Assembly: GCA_002398105.1 (NCBI GenBank)
Contig: DHCD01000091.1
Location: 28,125-53,757, forward strand
From: Syntrophomonas sp. UBA4911
GTDB lineage: Bacteria > Bacillota > Syntrophomonadia > Syntrophomonadales > Syntrophomonadaceae
Length of the DNA stretch: 25,633 bases
Direction: 5' to 3'
The position numbers and the translations under genes are program-made. The notes beneath the pieces were generated by a model, which made no database searches, was not told the DNA's origin, and was given only the letters and a program-made list of their open reading frames with translations. This document shows, in pieces, positions 15,820 to 22,995 of this stretch (position 1 is the first letter of the stretch; every line of letters begins with the position of its first letter).

Positions 15820-15828
15820 TGGTATAAT
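15820..15828 (+). promoter_or_regulatory. extended -10 promoter for yacL-ispD
   Basis: TGGTATAAT (TGn plus a perfect TATAAT at 15823-15828) lies 45 bases before yacL. No good -35 is seen at the standard distance, as is common with extended -10 promoters. The 207-base divergent region also contains the start of the minus-strand gene. Confidence 0.45.
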
Positions 15829-15873
15829 TATGCAGCTCCTAAACAAAAATAGTAAGTATGGAGGTGTATAAAT

Positions 15874-16977
15874 ATGTGTAGAAAAATTAAATTTTCCAGT
15901 AAATTATTTCTTTTAGCACTTATTTTCGGTATCTGGGCGGCATACACCGTTCAGCAGCTGTTGCCATTAAAACCTTTATGGAATCTGGGGTGGGGTTTAA
16001 TAGCGGCCGCAGTGTTTTATCTGGGCCTTACCTTATTGGGTAAGCTGGCTCGAAAGGCTGCGGATTACATTAATCGAACCCTGGACAGTATACCCAGTGA
16101 TATACTGTTGGGTGGCATAGCCGGACTTTTTATGGGTATTTTGGTGGGGGTTTTGAGCACTTTTCCCCTTTCCCTGCTGGATGGGATCGGTGATGTTTTA
16201 ACCCTGGGGATTTTCTGTTTGAGCGGTTTGCTGGGAGCCACCATAGGTGCACGTCGAGCCCCGGATTTTATCAAACTATGGCCTCACTCCGCGGTTACCG
16301 AAGAAACAGACGGGAACCTGATTTCTCCCAAAGTGCTTGACACCAGTGCCATAATTGACGGGCGCATCTATGATGTCTGCTTAAGCCATTTCCTGGAGGG
16401 GCAGCTCATTGTACCTACTTTTGTCATTGAAGAGCTGCAGCATATTGCCGATTCTTCTGACAATATCAGGCGTAATAAGGGCAGGCGGGGACTGGAGCTT
16501 CTGTCGAAAATGCAGAAACACACCGGCATAAAAATTGATATAATTGAAGCAAATATACCTGAGGAAAAAGACGTGGATAACAAGCTGTTACGTCTTTGCA
16601 AACAGATTAACGCCTGCATCATAACCAATGATTACAATCTTAATAAAGTAGCTGAACTGCAGGGGATCAAGGTCCTCAATATAAACGAACTGACCAATGC
16701 GGTGAAAGTGATTGTCTATCCGGGAGAGAACATGCACATTGCCATTATAAAAGAGGGCAAGGAAGCCGGGCAGGGTGTAGGTTACCTGGAGGATGGCACC
16801 ATGGTTGTGGTTGAGGATGCTCACCATGAAATCGGCAATGAGCTGGAAGTAACGGTTACCAGTGTGTTTCAGACCGTAGCCGGGCGTATGATTTTTACCC
16901 GCAAAGTGCGGGAGGAAAATGGCGGCAGCGTTAATCAGGTTTTTCAGGAAGTACAAGAGGTGAAACTATATGGCTAA
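15874..16977 (+). CDS. yacL: YacL-type membrane protein with PIN and TRAM domains
   Basis: An integral membrane protein with a cytoplasmic PIN nuclease-like domain and a TRAM RNA-binding domain. The cellular role of the family is not settled. Of the 367 residues, about 1-135 contain four hydrophobic segments (near 10-27, 37-57, 76-98 and 102-125). The PIN domain starts at KVLDTSAIIDGRIYD with the acidic residue D156, continues through VPTFVIEELQHIAD and ITNDYNLNKVAELQG, and keeps the acidic residues expected of the fold. The last 75 residues (about 290-355, PGENMHIAI to MIFTRK) match TRAM. ATG at 15874 follows GGAGGTG. Its end overlaps ispD by 8 bases. Position between disA and ispD matches yacL of B. 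subtilis. Confidence 0.93.
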   Translation: MCRKIKFSSKLFLLALIFGIWAAYTVQQLLPLKPLWNLGWGLIAAAVFYLGLTLLGKLARKAADYINRTLDSIPSDILLGGIAGLFMGILVGVLSTFPLSLLDGIGDVLTLGIFCLSGLLGATIGARRAPDFIKLWPHSAVTEETDGNLISPKVLDTSAIIDGRIYDVCLSHFLEGQLIVPTFVIEELQHIADSSDNIRRNKGRRGLELLSKMQKHTGIKIDIIEANIPEEKDVDNKLLRLCKQINACIITNDYNLNKVAELQGIKVLNINELTNAVKVIVYPGENMHIAIIKEGKEAGQGVGYLEDGTMVVVEDAHHEIGNELEVTVTSVFQTVAGRMIFTRKVREENGGSVNQVFQEVQEVKLYG

Positions 16978-17659
16978 CAACCTGCGGGTTGTTATCGCAG
17001 CGGCAGGAACCGGAAGCAGGATGAAGAGCCCCGTCAATAAACAGTACATGCTCTTGAAAGAAAAGCCTGTTCTAAGCTATTCCCTGGAGGTATTCGAGCA
17101 ATACAACGCTGTGGACGAAATAATCATTGTGGCCCATCCCCGGGAGATCGAATATTGTGAAAAGGAAATTGTAAAAAAATACGGCTATCATAAGGTTAAA
17201 AAAGTTATCCCCGGGGGGGAGCAGCGCCAGGACTCAGTATGGGCGGGACTGACAGAACTTGGTGCAGATACGGACTATGTGGCTGTGCACGATGGTGCTC
17301 GGCCACTTTTAACGTCCAATTTGTTGAGCGGACTGCTGCAGGCTGCTCAGGAATGGGGCGCCGCTATTCCCGGCATCTGTGCTCGGGATACCTTGAAAAT
17401 GATCGACCGGGACGGTTTGGTGGCTAATACCCTGGACCGTTCCAGCGTGGTATTTATCCAGACCCCCCAGGTTTTTCGCTATAGTGAACTTTACCAGGCT
17501 TATATCATGGCCTATGAGGAAAACTTCCGCAGTACGGATGATGCCGCCCTGTTTGAAAAATACATCGGCCGGGTCAAAGTGGTACCGGGTAATTATAATA
17601 ATCTCAAGATAACCACCCCGGAAGACCTGATCATGGCTCAGGCATTATTAAACATGTAA
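16970..17659 (+). CDS. ispD: IspD, 2-C-methyl-D-erythritol 4-phosphate cytidylyltransferase
   Basis: IspD couples MEP with CTP to give CDP-methylerythritol, the third step of the non-mevalonate isoprenoid pathway. The 229 residues are normal length. The nucleotide-binding loop is IAAAGTGSRMKSPVNKQYM at 9-27, followed by GGEQRQDSVWAGL, VAVHDGARPLL with the metal-contacting aspartate, ARDTLK, and TPQVFRYSEL, then the TDDA turn and KITTPEDL near the end. ATG at 16970 lies inside the end of yacL with AGAGGTG upstream, so translation is coupled. The next gene of the pathway, ispF, is separated by a 279-base gap filled largely with a repeat element. IspDF fusions occur elsewhere, but here the two are separate proteins. 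Confidence 0.96.
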   Translation: MANNLRVVIAAAGTGSRMKSPVNKQYMLLKEKPVLSYSLEVFEQYNAVDEIIIVAHPREIEYCEKEIVKKYGYHKVKKVIPGGEQRQDSVWAGLTELGADTDYVAVHDGARPLLTSNLLSGLLQAAQEWGAAIPGICARDTLKMIDRDGLVANTLDRSSVVFIQTPQVFRYSELYQAYIMAYEENFRSTDDAALFEKYIGRVKVVPGNYNNLKITTPEDLIMAQALLNM

Positions 17660-17729
17660 GCTGGTAGTCTGGATGCATCCCAACAGAGCTGTTATACTTC
17701 AATCGGCGTTAATCAACGCATTAACCGCT

Positions 17730-17926
17730 CATGGCCTGAGGCTGCAACCAAATATGAAAATAGTCCAACGGTTCTGCTATATTTTTTGACGCGGAATTTA
17801 GGAAATTTAGAAGGAAGAACGCGGAAGAATGCTTTAATAAATTCCGCGTATTTCCCAAAAGTTCCGCGGTTTCCGCGTCTTTTTTATAATGAATCTGCGT
17901 TGATCTGCGTCTATTTTCTAATTAAG
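17730..17926 (+). repeat. interspersed palindromic repeat, copy 3 (most complete)
   Basis: Order of elements: CATGGCCTGAGGC; CAACCAAATATGAAAATAGTC; TATTTTTTGACGCGGAA (GACGCGGAA at 17788-17796); ACGCGGAA and TTCCGCGT forming an inner 8-base stem with a 15-base loop; TTTCCGCGTC (ending 17879); TTTTTTATAATGAATCTGCG; TTGATCTGCGTC; and CTATTTTCTAATTAAG. The 92-base core is bounded by the inverted ends GACGCGGAA/TTCCGCGTC. It lies between ispD and ispF, and its last bases abut the ispF ribosome-binding site. The bases 17660-17729 before it hold another GTTAATCAACGC motif but no gene. It contains no protein frame of its own. Confidence 0.9.
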
Positions 17927-17938
17927 GGAGGAGAAGTT

Positions 17939-18406
17939 TTGCGTATTGGCAACGGTTATGACGTTCATTGTCTGCAGGCAGGAAGAAAGCTGATTTTAGG
18001 GGGGGTGGAGATCGACTATCCCCGAGGTTTGGAAGGGCATTCCGATGCCGATGTTTTACTCCATGCCATCTGTGATGCCCTTTTAGGTGCGGCAGGACTG
18101 GGTGACATTGGCCGCCATTTTCCCGATAGCGACCAACGTTACCATGGTATAAGCAGTCTTTATCTGTTGCAGGAAGTAAGGGATAAGCTGTATCAGACAG
18201 GTTTTAAAGTGATCAATATAGACAGCACCATTATAGCTCAGCAGCCCAAATTGGCGCCTTACCTGGCGGCGATGGGGCAGAACATAGCCCGGGTAATGCA
18301 GATACAAGCGGAACAGGTTAATGTAAAGGCTACCACTACCGAAGGCTTAGGATTCGAAGGCCGGGAAGAAGGCATATCAGCCCTGGCCGTGGCTCTGTTG
18401 GATTAG
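17939..18406 (+). CDS. ispF: IspF, 2-C-methyl-D-erythritol 2,4-cyclodiphosphate synthase
   Basis: IspF is a trimeric zinc enzyme that cyclises CDP-methylerythritol 2-phosphate to MEcPP, releasing CMP. The 155-residue protein is the standard size. The zinc ligands D8, H10 (NGYDVHCL) and H42 (SDADVLLHAICDALLGA) are present, as are GDIGRHFPDSD, the NIDSTIIAQQPKL segment and the C-terminal VKATTTEGLGFEGREEGI. The start is TTG at 17939, directly behind GGGAGGAG. The frame stays open upstream to 17786, but that stretch is repeat copy 3 and is not homologous to IspF. The ispE gene is not in the window. Expression depends either on read-through of the repeat from the yacL promoter or on a promoter within it. 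Confidence 0.96.
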   Translation: MRIGNGYDVHCLQAGRKLILGGVEIDYPRGLEGHSDADVLLHAICDALLGAAGLGDIGRHFPDSDQRYHGISSLYLLQEVRDKLYQTGFKVINIDSTIIAQQPKLAPYLAAMGQNIARVMQIQAEQVNVKATTTEGLGFEGREEGISALAVALLD

Positions 18407-18450
18407 CGGAGCCGAGAATTTTAACATGGCAGGTTTGATTGGGCTGGCTA

Positions 18451-18480
18451 TTGTTGCCGGGTTGACCGTAATGATATAAT
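18451..18480 (+). promoter_or_regulatory. possible promoter for gltX
   Basis: TTGTTG (18451-18456), an 18-base spacer and TATAAT (18475-18480) preceded by TGA, giving an extended -10. It lies 27 bases before the gltX start. The -35 is poor, the -10 excellent. Confidence 0.45.
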
Positions 18481-18507
18481 TACCAGGTATGCAAGGAGGG
18501 AAACTGC

Positions 18508-19953
18508 ATGAATAAAATAAAAGTCCGGTTTGCGCCCAGTCCTACGGGGCCGTTACATATAGGCGGAGCCCGTTCGGCTCTGTTCAACTATCTTTCTGCC
18601 CGCCATAACCGTGGAGAATTGGTTTTAAGAAGCGAAGACACGGATTTGGAGCGCTCGCGCCGGGAGTATGAAGAGGAAATAATTGAGTCCCTGCGCTGGC
18701 TGGGAATCGACTGGGATGAAGGTTTGGAAGTCGGCGGGGAAAATGGACCTTACCGGCAAACTGAGCGCTTAAATTTATATAATGAATACACCGCCCGTTT
18801 ACTGGAATCGGATCAGGCTTATTACTGTTTTTGCAGTGAAGAAGAACTGGAAGAAGAACGCCGACAGGCGATGGCCCGCGGGCAAATGCCGGGATATTCC
18901 GGGAAGTGCCGATATCTGACGGCAGAAGAGGTTAAGGCCAGGCTGGCTCAGGGGCAAAAACCGGCGATCCGGTTTAAAGTACCATCAAACCGGGTCTATG
19001 TGGTTGATGATTTGGTCAGAGGACGGGTTAATTTTGACAGCAATAACATCGGGGATTTTATTATCGTCAAATCAGATGGGATACCCACCTATAACTTTGC
19101 CGTGGTGATAGATGATGTACTGATGGGAATAAGCCATGTTATTCGGGCCGAGGAGCACCTGTCCAATACTCCCCGGCAGTTGATGATTTATGATGCCCTG
19201 AACCTGAAACGGCCGGAATTTGCTCATATTTCCCTTATTTTGGGTGATGACCGGCAGAAGATGAGCAAGCGCCACGGCGCCACTTCTCTGGTACAATATC
19301 GGGAAATGGGTTATCTGCCTGAAGCCTTGTTCAACTTTCTGGCTTTATTGGGCTGGTCCCCGGAGGGGGAGGAGCAGATTCTTTCCCCGGATGAGATAAT
19401 CTCAGCCTTTACTCTGGAGCGGGTGGCTAAAAATCCGGCCGTGTTTGATCTGGATAAACTAAATTGGATTAACCAGCAGTATATCAAGCAAAAAGATCAT
19501 GAGGAGCTAAAAACCCTTATCATGCCTTATCTGCAGGAATCCCCCTATGCTGAAGATGTGGCGCGGCTGGATAAGGTACAGCTCGACCTGCTGGTAGAGG
19601 TGCTGCGTGATCGGATTATATGCTTGAACGATGTGGGAAAGGAATTGGCAGAGTTTTTCGCTCTTCCCGAATATGATGCCGGGGCTATGGAGATATTGCA
19701 GGCCGATGGAACCGAACCGGTTTTAGAAGCTTTTATCAATGGGCTGCCCGATTATAAAGAAGCGGCAGAAATTCAGCAGTTTATCAAGTCCATTACCAAA
19801 AGTTTAAAATTAAAGCCCAAGAACGTGTTTATGCCTCTGCGTTGTGCCTTAAGCGGAAAAAGCCACGGACCGGATCTGCCTTACCTGATTTTTATCTGGG
19901 GCCGGGAGGAATCTCTGAGCCGTGTCCGCCAGGTCCTGGAGATGATTAAATAA
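18508..19953 (+). CDS. gltX: glutamyl-tRNA synthetase
   Basis: A class I aminoacyl-tRNA synthetase that charges tRNA-Glu. In Clostridia that use GatCAB it often also charges tRNA-Gln. The 481 residues include the HIGH-type motif FAPSPTGPLHIGGARSALFN (HIGG at 17-20), LRSEDTDLERS, the insertion domain with YCFCSEEELEEERR, RFKVP, and YNFAVVIDD. The KMSKS-type motif KMSKRHG starts at K251. The C-terminal anticodon-binding helices end with the LRCALSGKSHGPDLP segment. ATG at 18508 follows GGAGGG. In B. subtilis gltX also lies between ispF and cysE. The cysteine pairs of the insertion domain are only partly present, so zinc binding is uncertain. Confidence 0.97.
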   Translation: MNKIKVRFAPSPTGPLHIGGARSALFNYLSARHNRGELVLRSEDTDLERSRREYEEEIIESLRWLGIDWDEGLEVGGENGPYRQTERLNLYNEYTARLLESDQAYYCFCSEEELEEERRQAMARGQMPGYSGKCRYLTAEEVKARLAQGQKPAIRFKVPSNRVYVVDDLVRGRVNFDSNNIGDFIIVKSDGIPTYNFAVVIDDVLMGISHVIRAEEHLSNTPRQLMIYDALNLKRPEFAHISLILGDDRQKMSKRHGATSLVQYREMGYLPEALFNFLALLGWSPEGEEQILSPDEIISAFTLERVAKNPAVFDLDKLNWINQQYIKQKDHEELKTLIMPYLQESPYAEDVARLDKVQLDLLVEVLRDRIICLNDVGKELAEFFALPEYDAGAMEILQADGTEPVLEAFINGLPDYKEAAEIQQFIKSITKSLKLKPKNVFMPLRCALSGKSHGPDLPYLIFIWGREESLSRVRQVLEMIK

Positions 19954-19964
19954 TTCGTCCAAGG

Positions 19965-19993
19965 TTGACTTTGACAAGAGGTTTGCATATAAT
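19965..19993 (+). promoter_or_regulatory. sigma-A promoter of the cysE-cysS operon
   Basis: TTGACT (19965-19970), a 17-base spacer and a perfect TATAAT (19988-19993). Transcription would start near 20000, just upstream of the T-box leader. Confidence 0.78.
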
Positions 19994-20013
19994 TACAATA
20001 ATTCCATATATAA

Positions 20014-20260
20014 ATGCTGCGAATGGGAGAAGTAGGGCTGCGATCGCTGCCAGAGAAAAGAGGTCACCGGCTGAGAGCCTCTTTACAGTATGAAGCTTTT
20101 CCGAAATTGCACCCGGGAGCAGGCATGTTGAAAAAGATAGTAGGCATGCCCGGTGATACCGTTAAGAAGATTGAGTGAAATACTGTGAGTGCAGTATTTA
20201 ATAAGAGTGGAACCGCGGAAAATGGCCTTTCGCCTCTTGAGGAGACGAAAGGCTTTTTAT
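20014..20260 (+). promoter_or_regulatory. T-box riboswitch leader, probably tRNA-Cys responsive
   Basis: The leader has the conserved T-box sequence AGAGTGGAACCGCGG (20204-20218). A terminator stem follows, GCCTTTCG (20225-20232) with CGAAAGGC (20246-20253), then TTTTTAT. ATGCTGC (20014-20020) can pair with GCAGGCAT (20119-20126) at the base of Stem I. AGTA is on its 5' side and GAA on its 3' side of the specifier loop. The likely specifier codon is TGC (20108-20110), for cysteine, in GAAATTGCACC. A Stem III (AAATACTG with CAGTATTT) precedes the antiterminator region. Uncharged tRNA-Cys should bind and allow read-through into cysE-cysS-mrnC. The element type is certain and the specifier is an inference supported by the genes controlled. 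Confidence 0.9.
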
Positions 20261-20285
20261 ATTTTATTTTTTAAGGAGGATAAAG

Positions 20286-20999
20286 ATGTTTACCAGGCTT
20301 AAAAGAGAGATTAAGGTGGTATTTGAAAGGGATCCGGCTGCCCGCAGCGTATGGGAGGTACTTTTTTGTTATCCCGGGTTTCATGCTATCATTAATCATC
20401 GGATAGCCCATTCTTTATATCTCAGGAAATGTTTCTTCCTGGCGCGGCTGATTTCTCATATGAGCCGCTGGCTGACCGGTATCGAAATCCACCCCGGTGC
20501 CAAAATAGGCGACGGTTTATTTATTGACCATGGCAGTGGTATAGTTATTGGAGAAACCGCCGAAATAGGAGATAATGTTACTATATACCAGGGTGTCACC
20601 CTGGGAGGCACCGGTAAGGAGAAAGGCAAACGCCATCCCACTATCGGCAACAATGTGGTTATAAGTACGGGAGCGAAGGTACTGGGAGCAATAACTGTGG
20701 GTGATAACGCTAAAATCGGAGGCGGCTCGGTAGTATTGAAAAGTGTTCCCCCATCCTGTACGGTGGTCGGCGTTCCCGGAAGAATTGTGGTTCGCGACGG
20801 AGCTCGGGTAAAAGACGGAAAAATTGAGGTTGACCTGGAACATCATCTTTTACCCGACCCTATTGCCGACACCCTTACCGCCATGCAGGTTCGGATCGAA
20901 GAATTGGAAAAACGCCTGCAATCTTATGAAGAGAAGGTGACCGACCATGCGAGTTTACAATACTCTCAGTGGCAGAAAAGAAGAGCTGGAAACGCTTGA
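20286..20999 (+). CDS. cysE: serine O-acetyltransferase
   Basis: CysE acetylates L-serine with acetyl-CoA to O-acetylserine, the carbon skeleton for cysteine. The 237 residues contain an N-terminal helical part (SVWEVLFCYPGFHAIINHRIAH), then a left-handed beta-helix of hexapeptide repeats (about 60-175) with the active-site segment GLFIDHGSGIVIGETAEIGD (D81-H82). The cofactor-site loop GVTLGGTGKEKGKRHPTIG and GVPGRIVV follow. After about residue 185 an extra charged, coiled-coil-like tail (RIEELEKRLQSYEEK) extends to the end. The last 53 bases overlap cysS in another frame. ATG at 20286 follows AAGGAGG. It is the first gene after the T-box, so synthesis follows tRNA-Cys charging. Confidence 0.95.
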   Translation: MFTRLKREIKVVFERDPAARSVWEVLFCYPGFHAIINHRIAHSLYLRKCFFLARLISHMSRWLTGIEIHPGAKIGDGLFIDHGSGIVIGETAEIGDNVTIYQGVTLGGTGKEKGKRHPTIGNNVVISTGAKVLGAITVGDNAKIGGGSVVLKSVPPSCTVVGVPGRIVVRDGARVKDGKIEVDLEHHLLPDPIADTLTAMQVRIEELEKRLQSYEEKVTDHASLQYSQWQKRRAGNA

Positions 21000-22542
21000 G
21001 CCTAACCAGGTAAAAATCTACGTTTGCGGGCCCACCACCTATAATTATATTCATCTGGGCAATGCCCGCCCCCTGGTAGTCTTTGACAGCCTGCGCCGCT
21101 ACCTTATTTATCAAGGATATAAGGTAACTTATATCCAGAATTTTACCGATGTTGATGACAAGATAATCAAGCGCAGCCGGGAGAAAGGTGAAAACGCTTT
21201 GGAACTGGCGGCGCACTATATAAACGAATACTTTAAGGATGCGGCTGCTTTGAATATACTGCCGGCCGACGCTCATCCCCAGGTCAGCCGGCATATGGAT
21301 GATATAATCAAGGCTATAAGTATTCTCATAGCCAAAGGCTTTGCCTATGAGGTTGACGGCGATGTTTATTACCGGGTAAGAGCTTTCAAAGGATATGGCA
21401 GGCTTTCCGGCCGCAGCTTGGAGGATATGCTGGCCGGAGCCAGGGTGGAAGTGGACGAGCGCAAAGAGGAAGCGGCCGACTTTGCCTTGTGGAAAGCAGC
21501 CAAACCGGGGGAGCCTTCCTGGGATAGTCCCTGGGGACGGGGAAGGCCGGGCTGGCATATCGAATGTTCCGTAATGGCGAATAAATACCTGGGAGATACT
21601 ATAGATATTCACGGTGGCGGAAATGATCTGATTTTTCCCCATCATGAGAATGAGATAGCCCAGGCTGAAGCCCTGACCGGAAAACCATTTGTCCGCTACT
21701 GGATGCATAATGGCTTTATCACTGTAAACAGTGAAAAGATGTCGAAGTCGCTGGGCAATTTTTTCCTGCTGCGCGATGTGCTGGAGAGATTTCCAGCAGA
21801 TGCGGTGCGTTTTTATCTGATTGCTACCCATTACCGCAGTCCTCTGGACTTTGACGACGGCAAACTGGAGGAAGCCCGTAAAGCCTTAGGGCGTTTGAAG
21901 ACAACCCTGCTGCTGGTCAATGAGTTTCAGCAGGGGAATCATAGCTTGAAGGTAAAACCGGAAGGGGAAGCCCTGAACCTTAATCAGGCCGTGACCGACC
22001 TGCAGCAGGAATTTATAGCTGCTCTGGATGATGATTTCAATACTGCCCGGGCTTTGGGCTCACTGTTTGAAATATCTCACCGGATTAATAACTACCTGGC
22101 TTCAGCCCGGCCCGACCGTGCTATGGATCAGGCCGCCGTTGCGGAAGCCGCAGCTATCTTTAAGGAACTGGGAGAAGTGCTGGGTATTTTTATTGACCGG
22201 CAGCAGGACGAGACCGCCGGGATTGACAAAGTATTGGACATAATAGCCGCCATACGCCATTTTGCCCGGCAAGAGAGAGACTATCAATTAGCTGATGATA
22301 TCCGTGATTTTCTGGGGGCAATGGGTATTGTCAGCGAAGATACTACGGGCGGGACCCGTTTCCGTTATGAATCGCCCCCAAAACTGAGCTTGCTGATGGA
22401 GAAACTTATCGCTTTGAGGTCGAATTTTAAATCCCGTAAGCAATATGCCCAGGCGGATTATATAAGAGATAGTTTGCAGCAGGCCGGTATTATATTGGAA
22501 GATACCAGGGAAGGAGCCAGGTGGAAGATTGCTGAGGCTTGA
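20947..22542 (+). CDS. cysS: cysteinyl-tRNA synthetase with a duplicated C-terminal module
   Basis: A class I synthetase that charges tRNA-Cys, using an active-site zinc to select cysteine. Motifs: CGPTTYNYIHLGNAR (zinc ligand C27 and the HIGH-type HLGN), NFTDVDDKII, the zinc-site segment GWHIECSVMANKYLG, HGGGNDLIFPHHENEIAQ and KMSKS at 264-268. At 531 residues it is longer than the usual 460-480. The excess is C-terminal: the closing helical module seems to be present twice. Residues 431-475 (RDYQLADDIRDFLGAMGI, then EDTTGGTRF) and 484-529 (KQYAQADYIRDSLQQAGI, then EDTREGARW) align with 16 identities in 43. ATG at 20947, behind GAAGGTGA, overlaps cysE by 53 bases. The gene overlaps mrnC by 14 bases. 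Confidence 0.96.
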   Translation: MRVYNTLSGRKEELETLEPNQVKIYVCGPTTYNYIHLGNARPLVVFDSLRRYLIYQGYKVTYIQNFTDVDDKIIKRSREKGENALELAAHYINEYFKDAAALNILPADAHPQVSRHMDDIIKAISILIAKGFAYEVDGDVYYRVRAFKGYGRLSGRSLEDMLAGARVEVDERKEEAADFALWKAAKPGEPSWDSPWGRGRPGWHIECSVMANKYLGDTIDIHGGGNDLIFPHHENEIAQAEALTGKPFVRYWMHNGFITVNSEKMSKSLGNFFLLRDVLERFPADAVRFYLIATHYRSPLDFDDGKLEEARKALGRLKTTLLLVNEFQQGNHSLKVKPEGEALNLNQAVTDLQQEFIAALDDDFNTARALGSLFEISHRINNYLASARPDRAMDQAAVAEAAAIFKELGEVLGIFIDRQQDETAGIDKVLDIIAAIRHFARQERDYQLADDIRDFLGAMGIVSEDTTGGTRFRYESPPKLSLLMEKLIALRSNFKSRKQYAQADYIRDSLQQAGIILEDTREGARWKIAEA

Positions 22543-22921
22543 AGCACTGGATGAAAACATGCTGCGGGAGTACCCGGCGGTAGTTTTGGCTTATGTTGGT
22601 GATGCGGTGTTCGAACTGCTGGTAAGAAGACATATAGTTACCGCCGGTCGGCGCAAGGTCAGTGAAATTCATCATGATACTGTGGAACTGGTCAAAGCCC
22701 AGAGCCAGGCGAAGCTCATCCGTCAGTTGTGCCATGAGCTGACTGAAGAGGAGCAGGACATAATAAAAAGGGGCCGCAATGCCAAAAGTACACCTCCCCG
22801 CCACGCCGACCCGGGCGATTATAAATTGAGTACCGGTTTCGAAGCCTTGCTGGGCTATCTCTATCTCAAAGGCGATGAAGACCGGCTTTTGTATCTGGTC
22901 GACAGAGCGCTGGAGAATTAA
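22529..22921 (+). CDS. mrnC: Mini-ribonuclease III
   Basis: MrnC is a small RNase III-fold dimer without the double-stranded RNA-binding domain. It matures 23S rRNA ends in Firmicutes. The 130-residue protein has the catalytic segments AYVGDAVFELLVRR (D25 and E29 region) and TGFEALLGYLYLKGD (E105), plus the RGRNAKSTPPRHADPGDYKLST loop in two parts typical of the family. The TTG at 22529 lies within the end of cysS, with AAGGAG at 22511-22516 twelve bases upstream. ATG at 22559 is a less likely start, because it would cut the first helix. Location after cysS matches B. subtilis. As the third gene behind the T-box, its expression should also follow tRNA-Cys charging unless it has an internal promoter. 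Confidence 0.93.
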   Translation: MLRLEALDENMLREYPAVVLAYVGDAVFELLVRRHIVTAGRRKVSEIHHDTVELVKAQSQAKLIRQLCHELTEEEQDIIKRGRNAKSTPPRHADPGDYKLSTGFEALLGYLYLKGDEDRLLYLVDRALEN

Positions 22922-22995
22922 GACCCCGGGTATGGTCTGGAGCCATGGCAGGTAATTAAAATATTATGTAATAATGTATGAGGAGGCTTGGCCTT

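Noticed and set aside
1740..17930. Regularly recurring CGCGGAA/TTCCGCG motifs considered as CRISPR repeats.
   Set aside because: They occur as three dispersed elements of about 200 bases, not as arrays with unique spacers, and no cas genes are present.
17786..17938. In-frame extension of ispF upstream to a TTG at 17786.
   Set aside because: It lies wholly in repeat copy 3 and has no homology to IspF. The TTG at 17939 has a strong ribosome site and gives the standard length.
20125..20178. Short frame MLKKIVGMPGDTVKKIE inside the T-box leader, resembling the signal peptidase I motif VKRIVGMPGDTV.
   Set aside because: It lacks a ribosome site and is only 17 codons. The bases belong to the T-box region between Stem I and the antiterminator (including CGGTGATACCG). 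The likeness is probably chance.
20875..21831. Minus-strand open frame of 318 codons across cysS.
   Set aside because: It lies opposite a clear CysS with all motifs, has no recognisable domains and no ribosome site. It is a by-product of codon bias.
22978..22995. Upstream ATG for thyX.
   Set aside because: It overlaps the ribosome-binding site GAGGAGG that serves the ATG at 22996.
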